DNA of 64,000 bases, from assembly GCF_015832195.1 (NCBI RefSeq), contig NC_052019.1, forward strand, positions 46,565,016 to 46,629,015. The letters run 5' to 3'. The DNA comes from Motacilla alba alba (lineage: Eukaryota > Chordata > Aves > Passeriformes > Motacillidae). Below, piece after piece: positions 13,064 through 25,689 of the stretch (its first letter is position 1; the number at the start of each line of letters is the position of its first letter). The notes beneath the pieces are model-generated. The model was not told the DNA's origin. It did no database searches and saw only the letters and a program-made list of their open reading frames with translations. The translations under genes and the position numbers were made by a program.

Positions 13064-16000
13064 AATGAAGGGAAAAAAAGAAGAATGAAAATATTGTCAG
13101 AAGTTAACCAAGGTATTCAATACTCCCATACAAATGGATTAAGCTCAGTATTGCTGACAGTTCCTGTTAACTCAGTTCTGCCAGTGGACCAGGCTCACAC
13201 TTCCTTTGGGTCCATAAGGCACTGCAGAGAGAAATGGCAAAAAGACAGGTAAACATCTCAAGAGGAGGATTCTCCAGACATTTGAGCAAACCATGGCATA
13301 GGAGCTTTGAGTAGCATTCACTGCTACTCATTAACTCCATAAACACATCAGTTAAATAATCATTTATTCTCTGTTCCCAGCCATGTAAAGCAAGCCATGC
13401 TAAGTAGATCAGCCCAGAGCAGACACCTGGCCACTACATGCAAACCTTTTTGCACTCTAGATTTCTTCTTTGGTATTCAAACAGGCCCTGTCTGGCTTTT
13501 TCTCACCAATTCATAACATTCAGGTAATTCTTGATAGAGAATTCTCAACAGAGCCCAGTCGGCAGTGGAGACTGGTGTGATACTACAGCTGGGTTCCTCT
13601 AACAAAAGGCACAGTTTCTAAGTGACAGAGAAGGTATTAAGAAATTACACCACCACTAAATAAAAGTGCAACACATACCCAGTGCTCAGCATCTACCTTA
13701 GCTTAAGGGCACAGCATTCTGCAAATCTTGTAAAATCAGGTGGTTGATCTGATAAGACACTCTGCATCACTGGGGCTCTCCCTATCTGAGGACAGAATCA
13801 AACCCCATGAGCTTTGCTCAGAGTATCTCACTCGCAGCTAGACTTTGCTGGAAGAGTTATACAATCTTAGTTTGCATCTTATCACCAGCACTGCAACAGT
13901 CAGACTTCAGGGTTTGTTGTCTTGCAGGCACCCACTTTATTCTCATTGCTGGAGAGCAGCATTAGAAACACAGCCTCAGAGTGAAAGAACAACAGGGAGG
14001 GAATGAGTGATAAGGAGCAGAAAGAGCTTGCAGTGTTAGCACCTGCACAGCAGACGTAGGCTGAAGCTCACTTCATTGATGTGGGGCACTTCTTGCATCT
14101 GGAGCGTAATGATTAAGAGAATAAAATACATGTTCTACCACACTGAGTGCCAGAAGTAACTGTCATGTTCACTCACACTGCTCTGCTTAGGGATAATATA
14201 GGCTATTAGGCTTGGTTAGCACAAAACACATAAGAGATCACTCAAAGGACTAATGAAACGCAGAAAACAAATTTCTAAAATGGAGAATAATATTACATAT
14301 CCTTAATAAGTGAGAGGTTCAATTAAGTGCTCCACCTTTTTACAACCAAGACAGGACCTTCTTTAACAAGTATCTATGTCCAAACACCAACACATACACT
14401 GAGGCTTTTTCAGACTTTTGCACTCAAACTCCCTGAAGTTGTGAATTTTCTGTTAACATTCTCAATTCTCATCATGGTGCTGAACAAAATATGTTCAGCT
14501 TCTGAACCATTCCCTGCCTTCCCTGATGACCAGAAGTAGCTAAAATCCACTTAGGTGAGAAGAGGGAACTCCCCCCTTGCCTTGCCCAGTACCATTCCCA
14601 AATATGTGACCTGTTGAAGGTGGTAAAGCATTGACCTCCTCTGCTCTCACTCAAAATACTGGAAGTCCTTGATGTTGTCTCCGCCTGTAGCTGAAACTGT
14701 GGGTGCAGCTGTACCACAATTCATGGTCTAAGTTTTAGAAAAGACTACAGTAGTTTGAAAACAGAAACACATTTGCATAACCAGAACAGTACTAAGGAAT
14801 CAGTTCTGTCTGCTGCTGTGCATGTGCTTGTCCTTCCAATTTCCAGCCCTGGTTCCAGTGGGGATTGCCCAGGGTCAATCTAAAGTAGGGACTTTCTAAT
14901 GGAATTGAGCTTTATGGTCCCATTTTTCCCCAAACCATGTCAAACCAGCAAAAAACAATGAACAAACACAAATCTAGACCCATGCATAGCCATGAGAAAC
15001 TCAGACTCAGAGGAACAGAAAAGCTTCAGAATAAAATATGAGGCTGCATGTCAATAACAGAAAACAATGTGTTGCAGAAAAATTTGGGATTTCTTTTCTT
15101 TTCTTAGACATGGGAAAAAACTAAATCTTTATTTTGATCAGATATGGAAATAACAGGATTAAAAGAATCAGACAAGTGATTTGTAATTGGTCTCCAGACT
15201 GCACCTCTTCCTCTAGTAAAGTGCATGCAAGTGGATAAAACTGCATGGATGGACTTTATTAGCTACAGCTTTCCTTCCTCACTCTGGGATTAGAGGAATA
15301 CTTTAACCTTGACACATTTATCTTATACTCACAAAGCTTCACTTTTAACAGTCACTTCTCCTTTCCTCTTCACTTGTCTGGTTCTGGCACATAGTTTTCT
15401 AAATTAGAAGATGCTATTGTTCTGTCTTAAAAAGCAAGGGAATTCTCACCTATCTTTGTTAGCAAGAGCATGGAGTAATTCTAGATGATTACTATATCCT
15501 AGAATTCTATTGCAGATGACAGAAATATGGCAAAAGCAGAGGTTTGCATAAATAAGGCTCTTGGGAGGATGCATTAGGCTGTCCTTTAAATACACTAAAG
15601 GGAAAATATCAGGAGCGTGATTTTATTTATCAGATAATAATGTAAAACAAAGTATAAAAATTCACATTACTTATATATATTAGTGAGAAACCTTATATTT
15701 TTTTAAAGCTTCCTTTATGCTAAAGAAGTTTGCAATGGGATTTTCAAAAGCACTCAGCATTGCCCCAGCTCTGCACTGAGTGGGATGTACAAATACTGCT
15801 CCTTGTGCTTCTGCTCCTGCCCACAAAGGCAAAACTGGGCCATTACAGGGTATCCAAAAGAACCCAGAGCTAGGGGAGAAACTACCAGGCAGCACTACTG
15901 GCACACACCTATCACTCACAGACAGGAGGAAATGTGTCTGTGGAAATGAATGCTTATTCAGAGGACTGGGGAATATGAGAATTCAAGGAAGTTTTTTTTT

Positions 16001-16169
16001 ATGTGTGCATGGAAGAGGGTGTTATTAAGCAAAACACTTGAAAGTTAATTGCAGAATAAAAGAATATACCTCAAGGGTACACACTTTCTCAGTACACTGA
16101 TTTATTATAATTACAGAGTTTACCCTCACCTTTTTTCTTTATCCAGCCACATATTTGAGTTGCTTTAGA

Positions 16170-16460
16170 TTAAAGTGTACGTCTCGTTAATTATGGCATT
16201 TAGTTCTCAAATTGTAATTGGTGCCTGGTGCTAAGCTCCTATAACTCTTCTTGTCACTGTTTCAAGGGGGCCTGTTTAATTTGCCGGAGGTAAACTAAAA
16301 TGGAAAGTACCGTCCTATTTGAGTAATATGAGATATTTCTTGTAGCTTTAATGACCAAATATTTTTCTGTTTATGGGGGGGGCATAATTAGGTGAGGGTG
16401 TCTGTGTGACAATGGGCAATCCTACTTGCCAAGAACTAATCAAGATAGATGCTGCCATAA
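16170..16460. promoter_or_regulatory. Candidate conserved noncoding block
   Basis: This block holds GTTAATTATGG (about 16186), AAATTGTAATTGG (about 16208), GTTTAATTTGCCGGAGG (about 16273) and GCATAATTAGGTGAGGG (about 16383), with an 8-G run at 16375-16382. Homeodomain-type cores alternate with CpG-containing segments (CCGG, ACCGTCC), a texture common in deeply conserved vertebrate enhancers. No coding frame explains it. Confidence 0.3.
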
Positions 16461-16829
16461 TAGTTCTTAGGGATTTTATTACGTCCTTTAAGCAGATGAA
16501 AGTAATACCACTTAGAATAAACAAACACCTTTAGACATTGGATAAAAATCATTACAGTGAGCTACTAGGAACTTTCCTGCCATGTGCTCCTTTAAAAATA
16601 TTTTGGAAGAGTGTGGGAGACTGAGAGTCTTACCCTGCCTAATTTTCTCCAACCATTTGGGAAATGCATCAGGCACAAAAGCTGGAGAAAAGAACTTAGT
16701 GGGTATTTGGGAGAAGAGCACCTGACGACTTTTGTAAACCCACACTACCTAAAACTAATGCACTCTGTGTTGCTCAAGGCTTTCCTTCAGGGGCTTTAGG
16801 TATTGTCTGATAACTCCTCATTCAGATCG

Positions 16830-17060
16830 AGGTAAATGCGTATCTTCAACTTAGATTCCAAAGCTGTATTTCAGCATCAGCCAGATTTGCAAGGCACTTA
16901 AGAATTTTCTGAATTTGTTCTCCCAGTGGCAATTTACCTCAATAAGCGTTTTCTCCCACAATTTCCCATTAAATTAAACAATTAGCCTGTTTTGTAGCTT
17001 TGAGGGCCTACTCTTCTGCATAAATAAAGTGTATGCTTTTTTTGCTTCTATTTCCTCTGT
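16830..17060. promoter_or_regulatory. Candidate conserved noncoding block
   Basis: The stretch contains TCGAGGTAAATGCG, CAATTTACCTCAATAAGCG and CCATTAAATTAAACAATTAGCC within about 150 bases, together with CAGCCAGATTTGC. CpGs persist in an otherwise CpG-poor region, and no simple repeat or frame accounts for it. Called on texture only; it could form one element with the block at 16170-16460. Confidence 0.27.
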
Positions 17061-18375
17061 CAGCATCATCCCCCACACATTTTCTGTGCACCAACTTATC
17101 AGTACGGAGAGACAGGTAGACAATCTAGATAGCAAGTAAAGTCACTCCTGTGGTTTTTTCCTAAGAAACACATACTGGGCAGGAACCAAACCTCTCCACC
17201 TCACATTTACATGAACAAGCTTTCCTGCTTTTGCTTCATCACAGTTTTGCAGCTGAAAGGAGATCATGAAAGTCCAAGGTAGGTTCCTCTTTTGTTAATG
17301 GAAACACTGCTCTTGGCAGTTCCCTCTTCTCCTTTCTCTCCTTTGCACTTCCTTCTGGAAGGCAAGAGGTTAAAATATCTCTTTCTGCTTTGCCTCTTGA
17401 TGGTGTGTAGCAATGTGACAAATTATCTCTAAATGTTTCTAGTCAGAAATAGGTTTCCAACAGGTATTTTAAGCAGGCTCACACTTGAATTGCTCTAGTT
17501 TCAAAGCAGCAATAATCAATTCTTTGGTTCACAGTCTTTCTATATTCCCTTCAGGTAATATATGCATCATTTTAAGAGCACCTCAATTTTATGGAGCATT
17601 AATGCCTATCTATCTGAGGTGCTCTATTTCTTGTTTATACCAAAGGATAAAAAATCATATTGTATTCTGTTCCTTCTCCTCTTTCTTCATCCAGCAACAG
17701 CCAAGGGAATCGGGGCAGCCATTCATCCACTGCTGTACTTCATAGGGCTGTCAGTGAAAAAGTTACATTTGCTTGCTGCTTTAAGTCTCTGCAATCTTTC
17801 CCATAAATAAGCTGTCAAATTTCCATTCATCAGGAGTGGGTTCTGCTAAGGAATAGGAACAGACAGCAAGACTTCTGGAGCCAGTGAGAGGTGAAAGGAG
17901 TCTTTCAACCAGGAAGCCCTTGCACTAAAAGCTTTGCCACTGCGGGATACAAACAAATGGGCTCTCCCACAATTTGAGATGACTACTCTGGGATGGACTG
18001 AGGAATTCCAGAGGTATCATGAGATTCTTATGCATGACTTTTACATCACCTTGAAGCCAACAAGATAGACAGTCCAAATCAGAAACAGGCTATTCCCTTT
18101 GTAGTTCTTTGGAGCTAAGACATTTGTCATCATCATATTTCTCATAGTTCTCACTTTGCCTCACATGGAGAGAAACAGCAGAACTGCAGTCTTGCTGAAG
18201 GCACAATTGTTGCCTACTACATCATTAGTCATTGGCCACAGATTTCAATTTCACAAGCAGAACAAGAAAGCTATTGTGGCTGTTGTTAGCTGGGTTGCCC
18301 ATTGTACTGCATCATATATCTGAACAATGAAACTTTGGTAGCTTGGTGAGAAATTGTCTCCTCTGGAGATGATGA
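17060..18375. other. Noncoding stretch, nothing recognisable
   Basis: No exon, RNA gene or repeat family is seen. Two overlapping frames of 86 and 82 codons at 17485-17810 have no domain. Confidence 0.6.
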
Positions 18376-18516
18376 GGTGGAGGGATTTTTGATTCTAGTA
18401 AAAGGTGGAGGAGTTTTTGATTCTAGTAAAAGGTGTCCCTGCCCTTGGCATGGGGATTGGAACTAGATGATTTTTAGCGTCCTTTCCAACCCAAAACATT
18501 CTGTGATTATATGATT
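18375..18516 (+). mobile_element. CR1 LINE, 3'-end fragment
   Basis: From about 18430 the sequence follows the CR1 3' untranslated region: GGTGTCCCTGCCCTTGGCATGGGG-like text, then GGAACTAGATGATTTTTAG, CCTTTCCAACCCAAAACATT and the terminal ATTCTGTGATTATATGATT. This is the standard avian CR1 3' end with the 8-bp tail repeat. The copy is severely 5'-truncated, as is normal for CR1, and moderately diverged. The upstream limit is uncertain because of the 28-bp duplication. Confidence 0.85.
18384..18436 (+). repeat. Two-copy 28-bp tandem duplication inside a CR1 tail
   Basis: The word TTTTTGATTCTAGTAAAAGG occurs at about 18386 and again at 18414, a spacing of 28 bases. It lies at the point where the CR1 3' region becomes recognisable, so it probably arose as a local duplication in the inserted LINE tail. 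Confidence 0.85.
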
Positions 18517-19700
18517 TACTTCACTGTCACCCAGGAATAGATCTTTTGCACTGAGTGAATGCAAATATATAGAAAGAAAATTTATATTTTGGAAAACCCT
18601 ACAAGCACATTTTTTCATCACAGTTGTCACTGAGAAACCCACTGGAACTTTGGGAACTCAGCCACATCAGTATCATCTGCCAAGAGCAAACACCCAAGTC
18701 CCCGCTGAAGCTGGGGATGACATCTGTGATAGTCCTTATTTAGCAAGGCACTCATTCCAAGACACTGAGAATCATTTCTGGAAAGGAGAAGAACCATGGA
18801 AAATACAGAAGCCTGCTGATCCAAGACAACAATTATTCTTATTTTATTCTGCAAGAAATAAAGAGACTTTTACTCCATGTCCATAGAAGTGACTTGTACA
18901 GGCTAATGAAAGAGGCTGTATAAAGGAAGTCAGATCCAGTTAAGAGGTGTCAATTACCAATGGAGACACCTTTTTTTGCATCAGCCTGTTTAGTAGGGTC
19001 AATACCACTCTGTCCTATTTCTGACACTACAGGGGTCCTGATAGTGATACCTTTGGAAGTTACAAGGTTTAGTTTTCACTATAGCTCTGTTCAAACAGTA
19101 ATTCCTACATAAGAATGTCCTTGCAGTCAAGAACCCCTATAGAAATAACCTTTTTTCCCCACAAGTACTTTCTGAAAATAGGAATGTATCTTGCCTTTGC
19201 TCTTCCACGTAGAACATCTCTTCCCCTTCACCCAAAACCTAAGAGCTTGAGCACCTCATTGGCAAAGAAGCCCCAAAGTAACCCAATTGTACCAAGTCAG
19301 AAGTCAGTTGGTATAATGCAGCATGTGGTAGTCAAAAGTGCACTAACACCAATCTCAGCACACACTTCATATCAGCATCTGCCGTAAATTGGCCATACCA
19401 TGTTATTGCTGAGGGAAAACCTGTCATGAAATTAGACCCACTCAAGCATATAAAAAGCAGATCACTGGCAAGGGCATTGCAGGACATGAAGTGATGCTAT
19501 TTAGGGAGACCACTTTCTGTGGTCTCTTTCCCTCTTATCTGTTTAGGAACTGCAGTGGTGTTAGTGCTAGAGGCTATATACTCCCTGGCCTGTTCCTTTT
19601 AATATCTCTTTATAGATTACTTATCTGTGAATCTGTCGAATCACCTTTTGACACCATGCCTGCAAAATATCCTGGGTAAGAAAGTCCAGAAGTTCATTAC
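18517..19700. other. Noncoding stretch, nothing recognisable
   Basis: No repeat family or exon is seen. Frames of 75-90 codons overlap on both strands at 18627-18886 and 19115-19387 but carry no recognisable motif. Confidence 0.6.
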
Positions 19701-19719
19701 CTGCCTTATCAAAGATTAT

Positions 19720-20720
19720 TTTATGTCTTTTAAATTATCTCCTACTTGTTTCCCAAAATGCTTCTTAGCTTTAGAGTAACAAGACGTGCTAGCAGTTTGT
19801 CCTTTAGTTTAGACATCACTTTCACATCCCAATTTACATCTCAATCATATACCACTTCAGCCTTTTTCTTTCCAATCTGAAGAGTCTCTGTATTTTTAAT
19901 CTCTCCTGGGAAGACGATAGCTCTCCTGTGTCAATCATTTTAGCTATTCTCTTCTGGGCATTTTCCAGTTCCACTATTTTATTCTTCAGGTGCAGAGACT
20001 GGAACTGTGCCCAACACTCAAGACGTAGACACATCAGTTTTACACAGGAGCAAAATGTCAGTCTTGTTCACAGTATCATTCCTTCTGATGCCCACAACTT
20101 CATTGGCTTTTTATCAGCTTCAGCACATTAAGCCAAGAATTTCAGGGAATCTCTGGTAATGACTTTAAAATTTCTTTTACGGAAGTGATAACAAGTTTAA
20201 AGTCCAGCACAATGTAGCCTGGTTAAGGTTACTTTTTCATAAATGAATTTGCTCTTATTTACCTAAAGTGAAGTGTATCCACCAGCTTTCTGCTCATTCA
20301 GTTTTATGATGTTCGTTGAATGTCCTTCACCACTGGTGTAGCATTTGATTTACTCAAAATGCTTATCCAAAAATTAGAGATTTAACTCTTCACTCTCAGT
20401 TTTGTCACTGATGATGTTTCAGAATCAAAATGGGGCCAGTAGTGATCTCAAAAGGATCTTACTGCTGACTTTTCTCCATTGTGAAAAGCGGCCACTAAGT
20501 TACTCTTAGCTTCCTCATCTCTAATCAGCTTTCAGTTTGAAAATGAACCTTTCCTCTAACCCTACAGCAACTTTATATTGCTAAAATATTCTGTTGTGGA
20601 ACAGAATCAGTGATCTTCTGAGCATCCCAGCATAACATGTTGACTGGATTCCTTTTTATCTGCAGGCTTACTGACACTCTACAGAATGCTAGAATGTGTG
20701 GCCCCCTCACAGTGGCCACA
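19720..20720 (-). mobile_element. Ancient CR1/L3-type LINE, ORF2 3' part, heavily decayed
   Basis: Read on the minus strand, this segment follows the 3' half of a CR1/L3-clade LINE. Landmarks on the plus strand, in the expected reversed order, are a TTTTAGCTATTCTCTTCTGGGC-type segment at about 19935 (shortened here), the GAACTGTGCCCAACACTCAAG segment at about 20002, TCTCCATTGTGAAAAGCGGCC at about 20472, and GTTGACTGGATTCCTTTTTATC at about 20640. The order and spacing match the family over about 0.9 kb, although identity looks low. This fits an old insertion that predates the other CR1 copies here. A residual reading frame is listed separately. Ends are approximate. Confidence 0.75.
19834..20034 (-). 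pseudogene. CR1/L3 ORF2 C-terminal remnant (reverse transcriptase protein)
   Basis: This 66-codon minus-strand frame resembles the C-terminal part of CR1 ORF2, the endonuclease-reverse transcriptase that copies LINE RNA into the genome. Visible family landmarks are the ECWAQFQS segment (family form is E-C-x-Q-F-W), a run equivalent to V-Q-R-R (here NAQKRIAKM), SSQERLKIQRLFRLERKR (family form: S-Y-E-E-R-L-R-x-L-x-L-F-S-L-E-R-R-R) and a final LKWYMIE in place of L-R-G-D-L-I-E. The frame ends by stops and has no start of its own; it is a relic, not a gene. It lies within the larger LINE fragment. Confidence 0.75.
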
Positions 20721-20785
20721 CTGGTACTTTTTCAGTGGATCATATTTATCCAAGTACTCTTATTAATGTGATCATATTCCTTAGG

Positions 20786-20806
20786 ACTGACTCTACTAGA
20801 GTCAGT
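20786..20806. repeat. Short perfect inverted repeat
   Basis: ACTGACTCT and AGAGTCAGT flank a 3-base loop. The 9-bp stem lies just beyond the visible end of the ancient LINE. It is probably incidental. Confidence 0.5.
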
Positions 20807-20809
20807 GGA

Positions 20810-23800
20810 GACTACTAAAATTGGTGGAGAGTCAGGCATTTGCAATCTGATATTTCTGCTGCATCAATAATTTTGCAATGAATTGTGAGTATTCCGCTTT
20901 CCAGATACTCTTCAGCAAAGTTTCTGCCTGAGGTTGTGCATTCATCTGTTTGCCTGTCACATGTTTCTGAGCAACTTTAGAAATTATTAAGGAATCAAAT
21001 ACCCAAGTTGTAAAGAGAAAATATAAAATTGGTGGGGTTAGTGCCCTCCTTCTTAGACTGCTGCATCATTGCAGCTGGCGTAATTTTCAGATACTGATAG
21101 GAACAATCCAATAAGCCTCTGTGCCAAAACCCAGACAGGCATTCTTTGGATAGCTCAGCTTCTACCACAGCTTTCTACCACAGAAAAAGTACTGAAGTGC
21201 TGATCTTCATGGCCTTTTCTCCATGGGATTTTCATAGCAATAGACTTGCTATTTAACACAGAGGCCTTTAAAATTATTTGACAAGTCACGTTCAACTCAG
21301 TGGTAATTCACAGAAACAGACACCATTTGTTGTTAACTGTGAGAAGCTGTATTACTGCCTTGACATACCTCAGTCTAGAAATGAAGTCCCTAATGCTTCA
21401 ATCAAGGTATTTAATAGATAAAATAGTGCAAGACTGACAGAGAAGCATTTCCTACCCTTGCAGGAATCAAATACATTTGTCCATGTTAGGTTCATGAAAG
21501 TCACAGGTCACTCCTGTAATTATCTTGAAATACTCCTTGTTAAATCCATATGAATAAAGAAGTGAAATATTTTGCTAGATCTTATCATGTTTTCAAGCCA
21601 GTTAGAACTCCTAACACAAGTGTTCCAAGCAACCTGCAGCTGCAGCTGTGTCCCAGACTGTGCTGTTTCATTGTCACTGGAAGTTGGAATATTTCCTCAC
21701 TTTGTCTGTTCATGCTGACTGTTCAGCCAGCAAGACTGACTGTCAAATAATCAACACTGCCTTTTGGTTCCCATTGGCATTAGGGAATAGCCAGCCAAGA
21801 AATTGTCCAAGAAGTTCACTTCATTTTTAACACAACAAAAAAGCTACCTGCTCATAATGCCTGGGGACACTATCTTCTTACTCGCAAGCAAACTAGTTGA
21901 CACTTTTGTTATCTTATTATACTGTCTCCAAGTCAACATTGTCATGAAAGTATTGGCCTGATACTGTGTATGAGACCAGCTGAAAAGGTCTTAAAGGAGG
22001 TAATTACTTACCAAGATCCTTGGCGTAAGCAAAAGCTCCAATATTATTTCTTTTGAAAATGCCCAAGAAATCCCATACTGATAACACAACTGATTTATTG
22101 GAAATCAATTTTAAATTTTATCTAGAGAAGGTTCGAGGTGATTTTGCTCCCCCCACAAACAGCCAGTGTTACCCTCTCCACTCTTTATCAACTACAAAAC
22201 TTTACAGACTCTTGGATGCTGTCACATCTGACCCTAGGATCTCCTTTTAACTCTGGTGATTTTAAGAACTTCAGCAAAAGCACACTAATTTGAGCTGTCA
22301 CTATCATGCTGTGCTGTCTCTAGGCACATGGTCTGGTTGAATGTAAGGTGCAACCAGCCAAAGATTTAATCCTTTCAAGCTGTTATTCAGGGAGACTGGC
22401 TGATGAGGCTTGCGGGGTTCCTCATTGTTCTGCATGTCACTCCTCATCTGACTTGCACACAGCCCCTGAAGCTGTCCCACTGGACAAGTTATCAAACCAT
22501 GCCTCACTCGTCGCAACACCAATCTATCTGAAGGATTGCAATGCAAGCAATAACAGGTTTTGGATTCATCTCTGACATCATCTACCTGGCATCCCTTTGC
22601 AGCGTATATGAGAGTGTATTTGCTCAAAGCTACGGAGCTGTGCCAAAGGCCACTGCACTTGACTCACTCAAAGTGCAGATTGCCAAATGATAAGCTGGAA
22701 GTGCTGTGTCAACTGGTTGACAAGACACCTGTCTTTCAGCTCTTCACGGGTCTCTCTCCAGAGTCTGGGACTGCCATTGCATTCACAACCTGATAGTCCA
22801 AGCTCAGCAAAGTTCACAGACTCAAGTAATACTTATTTCTTGTTGAGGGTTCATAATTACTCACAGACCTCACCACTCCTAAGAGAAAAGAGTGCAAGTG
22901 ACAAAGAAGCTAAATTTGTTTCCTTTGGATGGATATAACACCTATAACACGGGGCTTCAAGATTTCAAGCTGTCTGAAACACCTACCAGAGGTGTCTGGT
23001 TGTGTTGTATGTGAGGGATACTGTTCCTTGTTTGTGCAAGCACAACTCCTGCCATGACCTGTTTTCTCTACTTCTCCATTCAAGCAGAACCCTAAAAGAT
23101 GGGGGCAGGTGGGAGAGGAAGGGTAAAGTTGTTTGTGAGGTTATTTTGCTTGTGCTGAGGAGAAGTTACATGCACAGGGTGCCCCTAGTCTGTGTGTTCT
23201 GCTCCACAAGCACAACAGTGTACATGCAGGAATCCACTGGTTCAAATATATGCAGAAAGCTGTTTTAGGGACAGCTTCTCTTTGCTTTACCCATGAATGA
23301 CTTCTTAGTGGGATTATTCCACATGAATAAGGAAGGGTTATCTGGTCTGTAAGACCTGCTTTCTTTTGAGTCTTGCAAGGGAAACAGTGGAAACTCTATT
23401 GTTGAGTCACATAAAACTGGAACAGACAAGTTGCGACAGACAAGGCTGTGTCATTTGGACTCAACCCCTCTGGTGGGAGTCATGTAGAAGGCCCTCTCGT
23501 TATGGGCATTTTCCCTTCCATGGCCCCACAGTTACTAATTCTGGTAAAAGATTGTCTCTGTCTCTGTCTCCCCAGGCTGGCCAAAATGGGACAAGACAGC
23601 CCGCTAGTGGCTTTTTAATATTCCCCTCAGAGTGCTGAATTCACTGTGAGGAGCAGGCAGGGAATACACCCTTCCTGTGTCAAAAGGAAAAGGCAGCATT
23701 GCAAGGGGAAGACTTTTTTTTCATCCCTATCCCTTCCAGACAGCCATGTCTAGGAGAGGGAGATGTGAACCCCAAGAAAAGCTTGGAAAAAAGCCCCAGG

Positions 23801-25613
23801 CTCCTGCAGAAGAGATTAAGATGAAGTGCATACAGGGCCATTGTTTTCCCAACTGTGATTGAAAAAACATCAGCTTTGGTCAGCTGTCTAACACTCTAAC
23901 CCTCCCAGCTTTAATTCTGCCTCCTTGCCCCTCTCACAGGCCTCTGTGGTTGCCAAGAGCAGCTTTTTGGGCACTATCTATTTACTTCTGGATGTGTCAC
24001 TATATTCTTCAGCTAACCACCTCAGTTTCAAGGATCAATCACACAGTCATCACATATAAGGCAGATTCTGCCTTTCTGATGACTAAGCACAGGCAGCACA
24101 GCCCTGAACACTGACACCAGGATCATTTGGAGAATAGTCACACACAGAATTGTGCACTATATTGTCCATGCACTGGTGCAAACATTTTTGGGTTTATGGC
24201 AATTTGTACTATGATGGTTTAAATGGCAAGGAACAGGCCTGCTGTCCTTAGTAGCTTGGTAGACCCGGTTGACAATCTGCTGGGAACTGGGAACACTTTA
24301 AAGCAGGAGCTACAGCAAGGAGTTAAACATCATTAAGCTCATTCCAAAAACCTAGCTGAAGGGCTGGTGCACTGTTTGGGTTTGAATTAGTCACTTGACC
24401 TCTGTTTGTTTTATTCATCCCAGCCAGAGAACTGGGCATAAAAACACCCTTGCCACAAATCTATAGCAGATTAAAAGAGGGAAAACAGAGCACACTAAGA
24501 GAAAGAACAAAAGCCACTTCACGGTATTTGCATCAGTGCAACAGCTGTGGGCTTCAGGTAGAATTTAAACATGTCTCTCTGACTTAGGTACCAAATATTT
24601 CACCCTAGACTTGCCTCACACTGCATTCAAACCTGAATCCCAACCATATTGATGAAGGTTCAGAGGCACCATGTTCTAAGATGTTAGGACAAAATATGTG
24701 GCTCTGCTGGATACACATCCTTCTTTTCATCATGGTAATCTTTATGAGGTAGAATGTCAGAACTCTGGATATTTGTCTGGGGTTTCTAGATCTACAGCAC
24801 CCTCAGAGCAACTCACTTCCTCCAGCACCTTTTGTATACATGTATTGTCACCTCAGAGCCATTGTTGGAGCACACCAGCTCTAGACCAAAAAGTGCTGTT
24901 GTCAATACCCATGGCTCGTTAGTAAATTCAGCTAAATCTGTTTTACTGTGTGCACAACTCCACATACTTCAGCAGTGGTATACACGAGCCAGAGACCCTT
25001 CTCCCAGGAGATCTGAAGAATCAGCTCAGGCTCAATACTCACAGCTATGGTAAAACACGACCTACAGGGCCAGAACTGGTCACACTGCATTGTGCACTGT
25101 CCTGCTGCCTGGTAGCTCATACCAAGTCATCTGGAGCATCTCTGCACCTAAGAAGCATGTACATTTCCAAAAGTTACTTGAAAGTTGTAGAAATTTCTCT
25201 TCTCTGCCTGCTGACATTTGGATAACTAAAATAAGATCCCAAATCTTTTCTAGACAGTCAGCTTCCTCTGAAGCAAGGCTTTTAGAGATTCATTTTGAAT
25301 TCTAGAAAGCTTAACGAGTTGATGAACATGAACAGCCTAAGAATGTAAACAATACACAGATGTACTTAAAGACAGCTGGAAAAACTCCATTTAGAAGCAA
25401 GACCCAATTATATAAGGGAGGATTAATTTGCACAGTATAGTTTATATTCACTTTTCACCTTTCCAAGGATGTGAGTTTACCCTTGTTTTACTACCATCTT
25501 TCCATTTGCCAGCACATGCACCCACTTGCCTCTCTGCATGTAAAACTCCAGAAGCTTTCTCAAGTTTTACAAGGACATCCTTGTCCATCCAGACAACCTC
25601 TTCTGGGTTTTTT

Positions 25614-25615
<2 letters not shown>
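20810..25615. other. Noncoding stretch, nothing recognisable
   Basis: No gene, RNA or repeat family is recognised in 4.8 kb. A local duplication of TTTCTACCACAG lies at about 21163-21184. Frames up to 107 codons (22304-22627 minus) are devoid of known motifs. Confidence 0.6.

Positions 25616-25646
<31 letters not shown>
25616..25646. repeat. 31-T homopolymer tract
   Basis: An uninterrupted run of 31 T follows a GGTTTTTTGG lead-in. Such tracts often mark the poly(A) tail of a minus-strand retrocopy, but the sequence to its right shows no recognisable retrocopied gene. A short AAAT-type microsatellite follows at about 25665-25685. Homopolymer length is error-prone in sequencing. Confidence 0.9.
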
Positions 25647-25664
25647 CAAATGAGTGGTATTAAT

Positions 25665-25686
25665 CCAAATAAATAAATAAATAAAA
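25665..25686. repeat. (AAAT)n microsatellite
   Basis: About five AAAT units lie some 20 bases after the T-tract. Confidence 0.85.
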
Positions 25687-25689
25687 TTA

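Larger units (their letters stand above)
11530..16170. other. Noncoding stretch with one simple repeat and a CTCF-type motif
   Basis: No gene is seen. The region holds a compound tetranucleotide repeat at 13038-13063 and a CTCF-type motif at 12661-12674, both listed separately. The texture is uniformly AT-rich and the longest frames (about 92 codons) are undistinguished. Confidence 0.65.
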
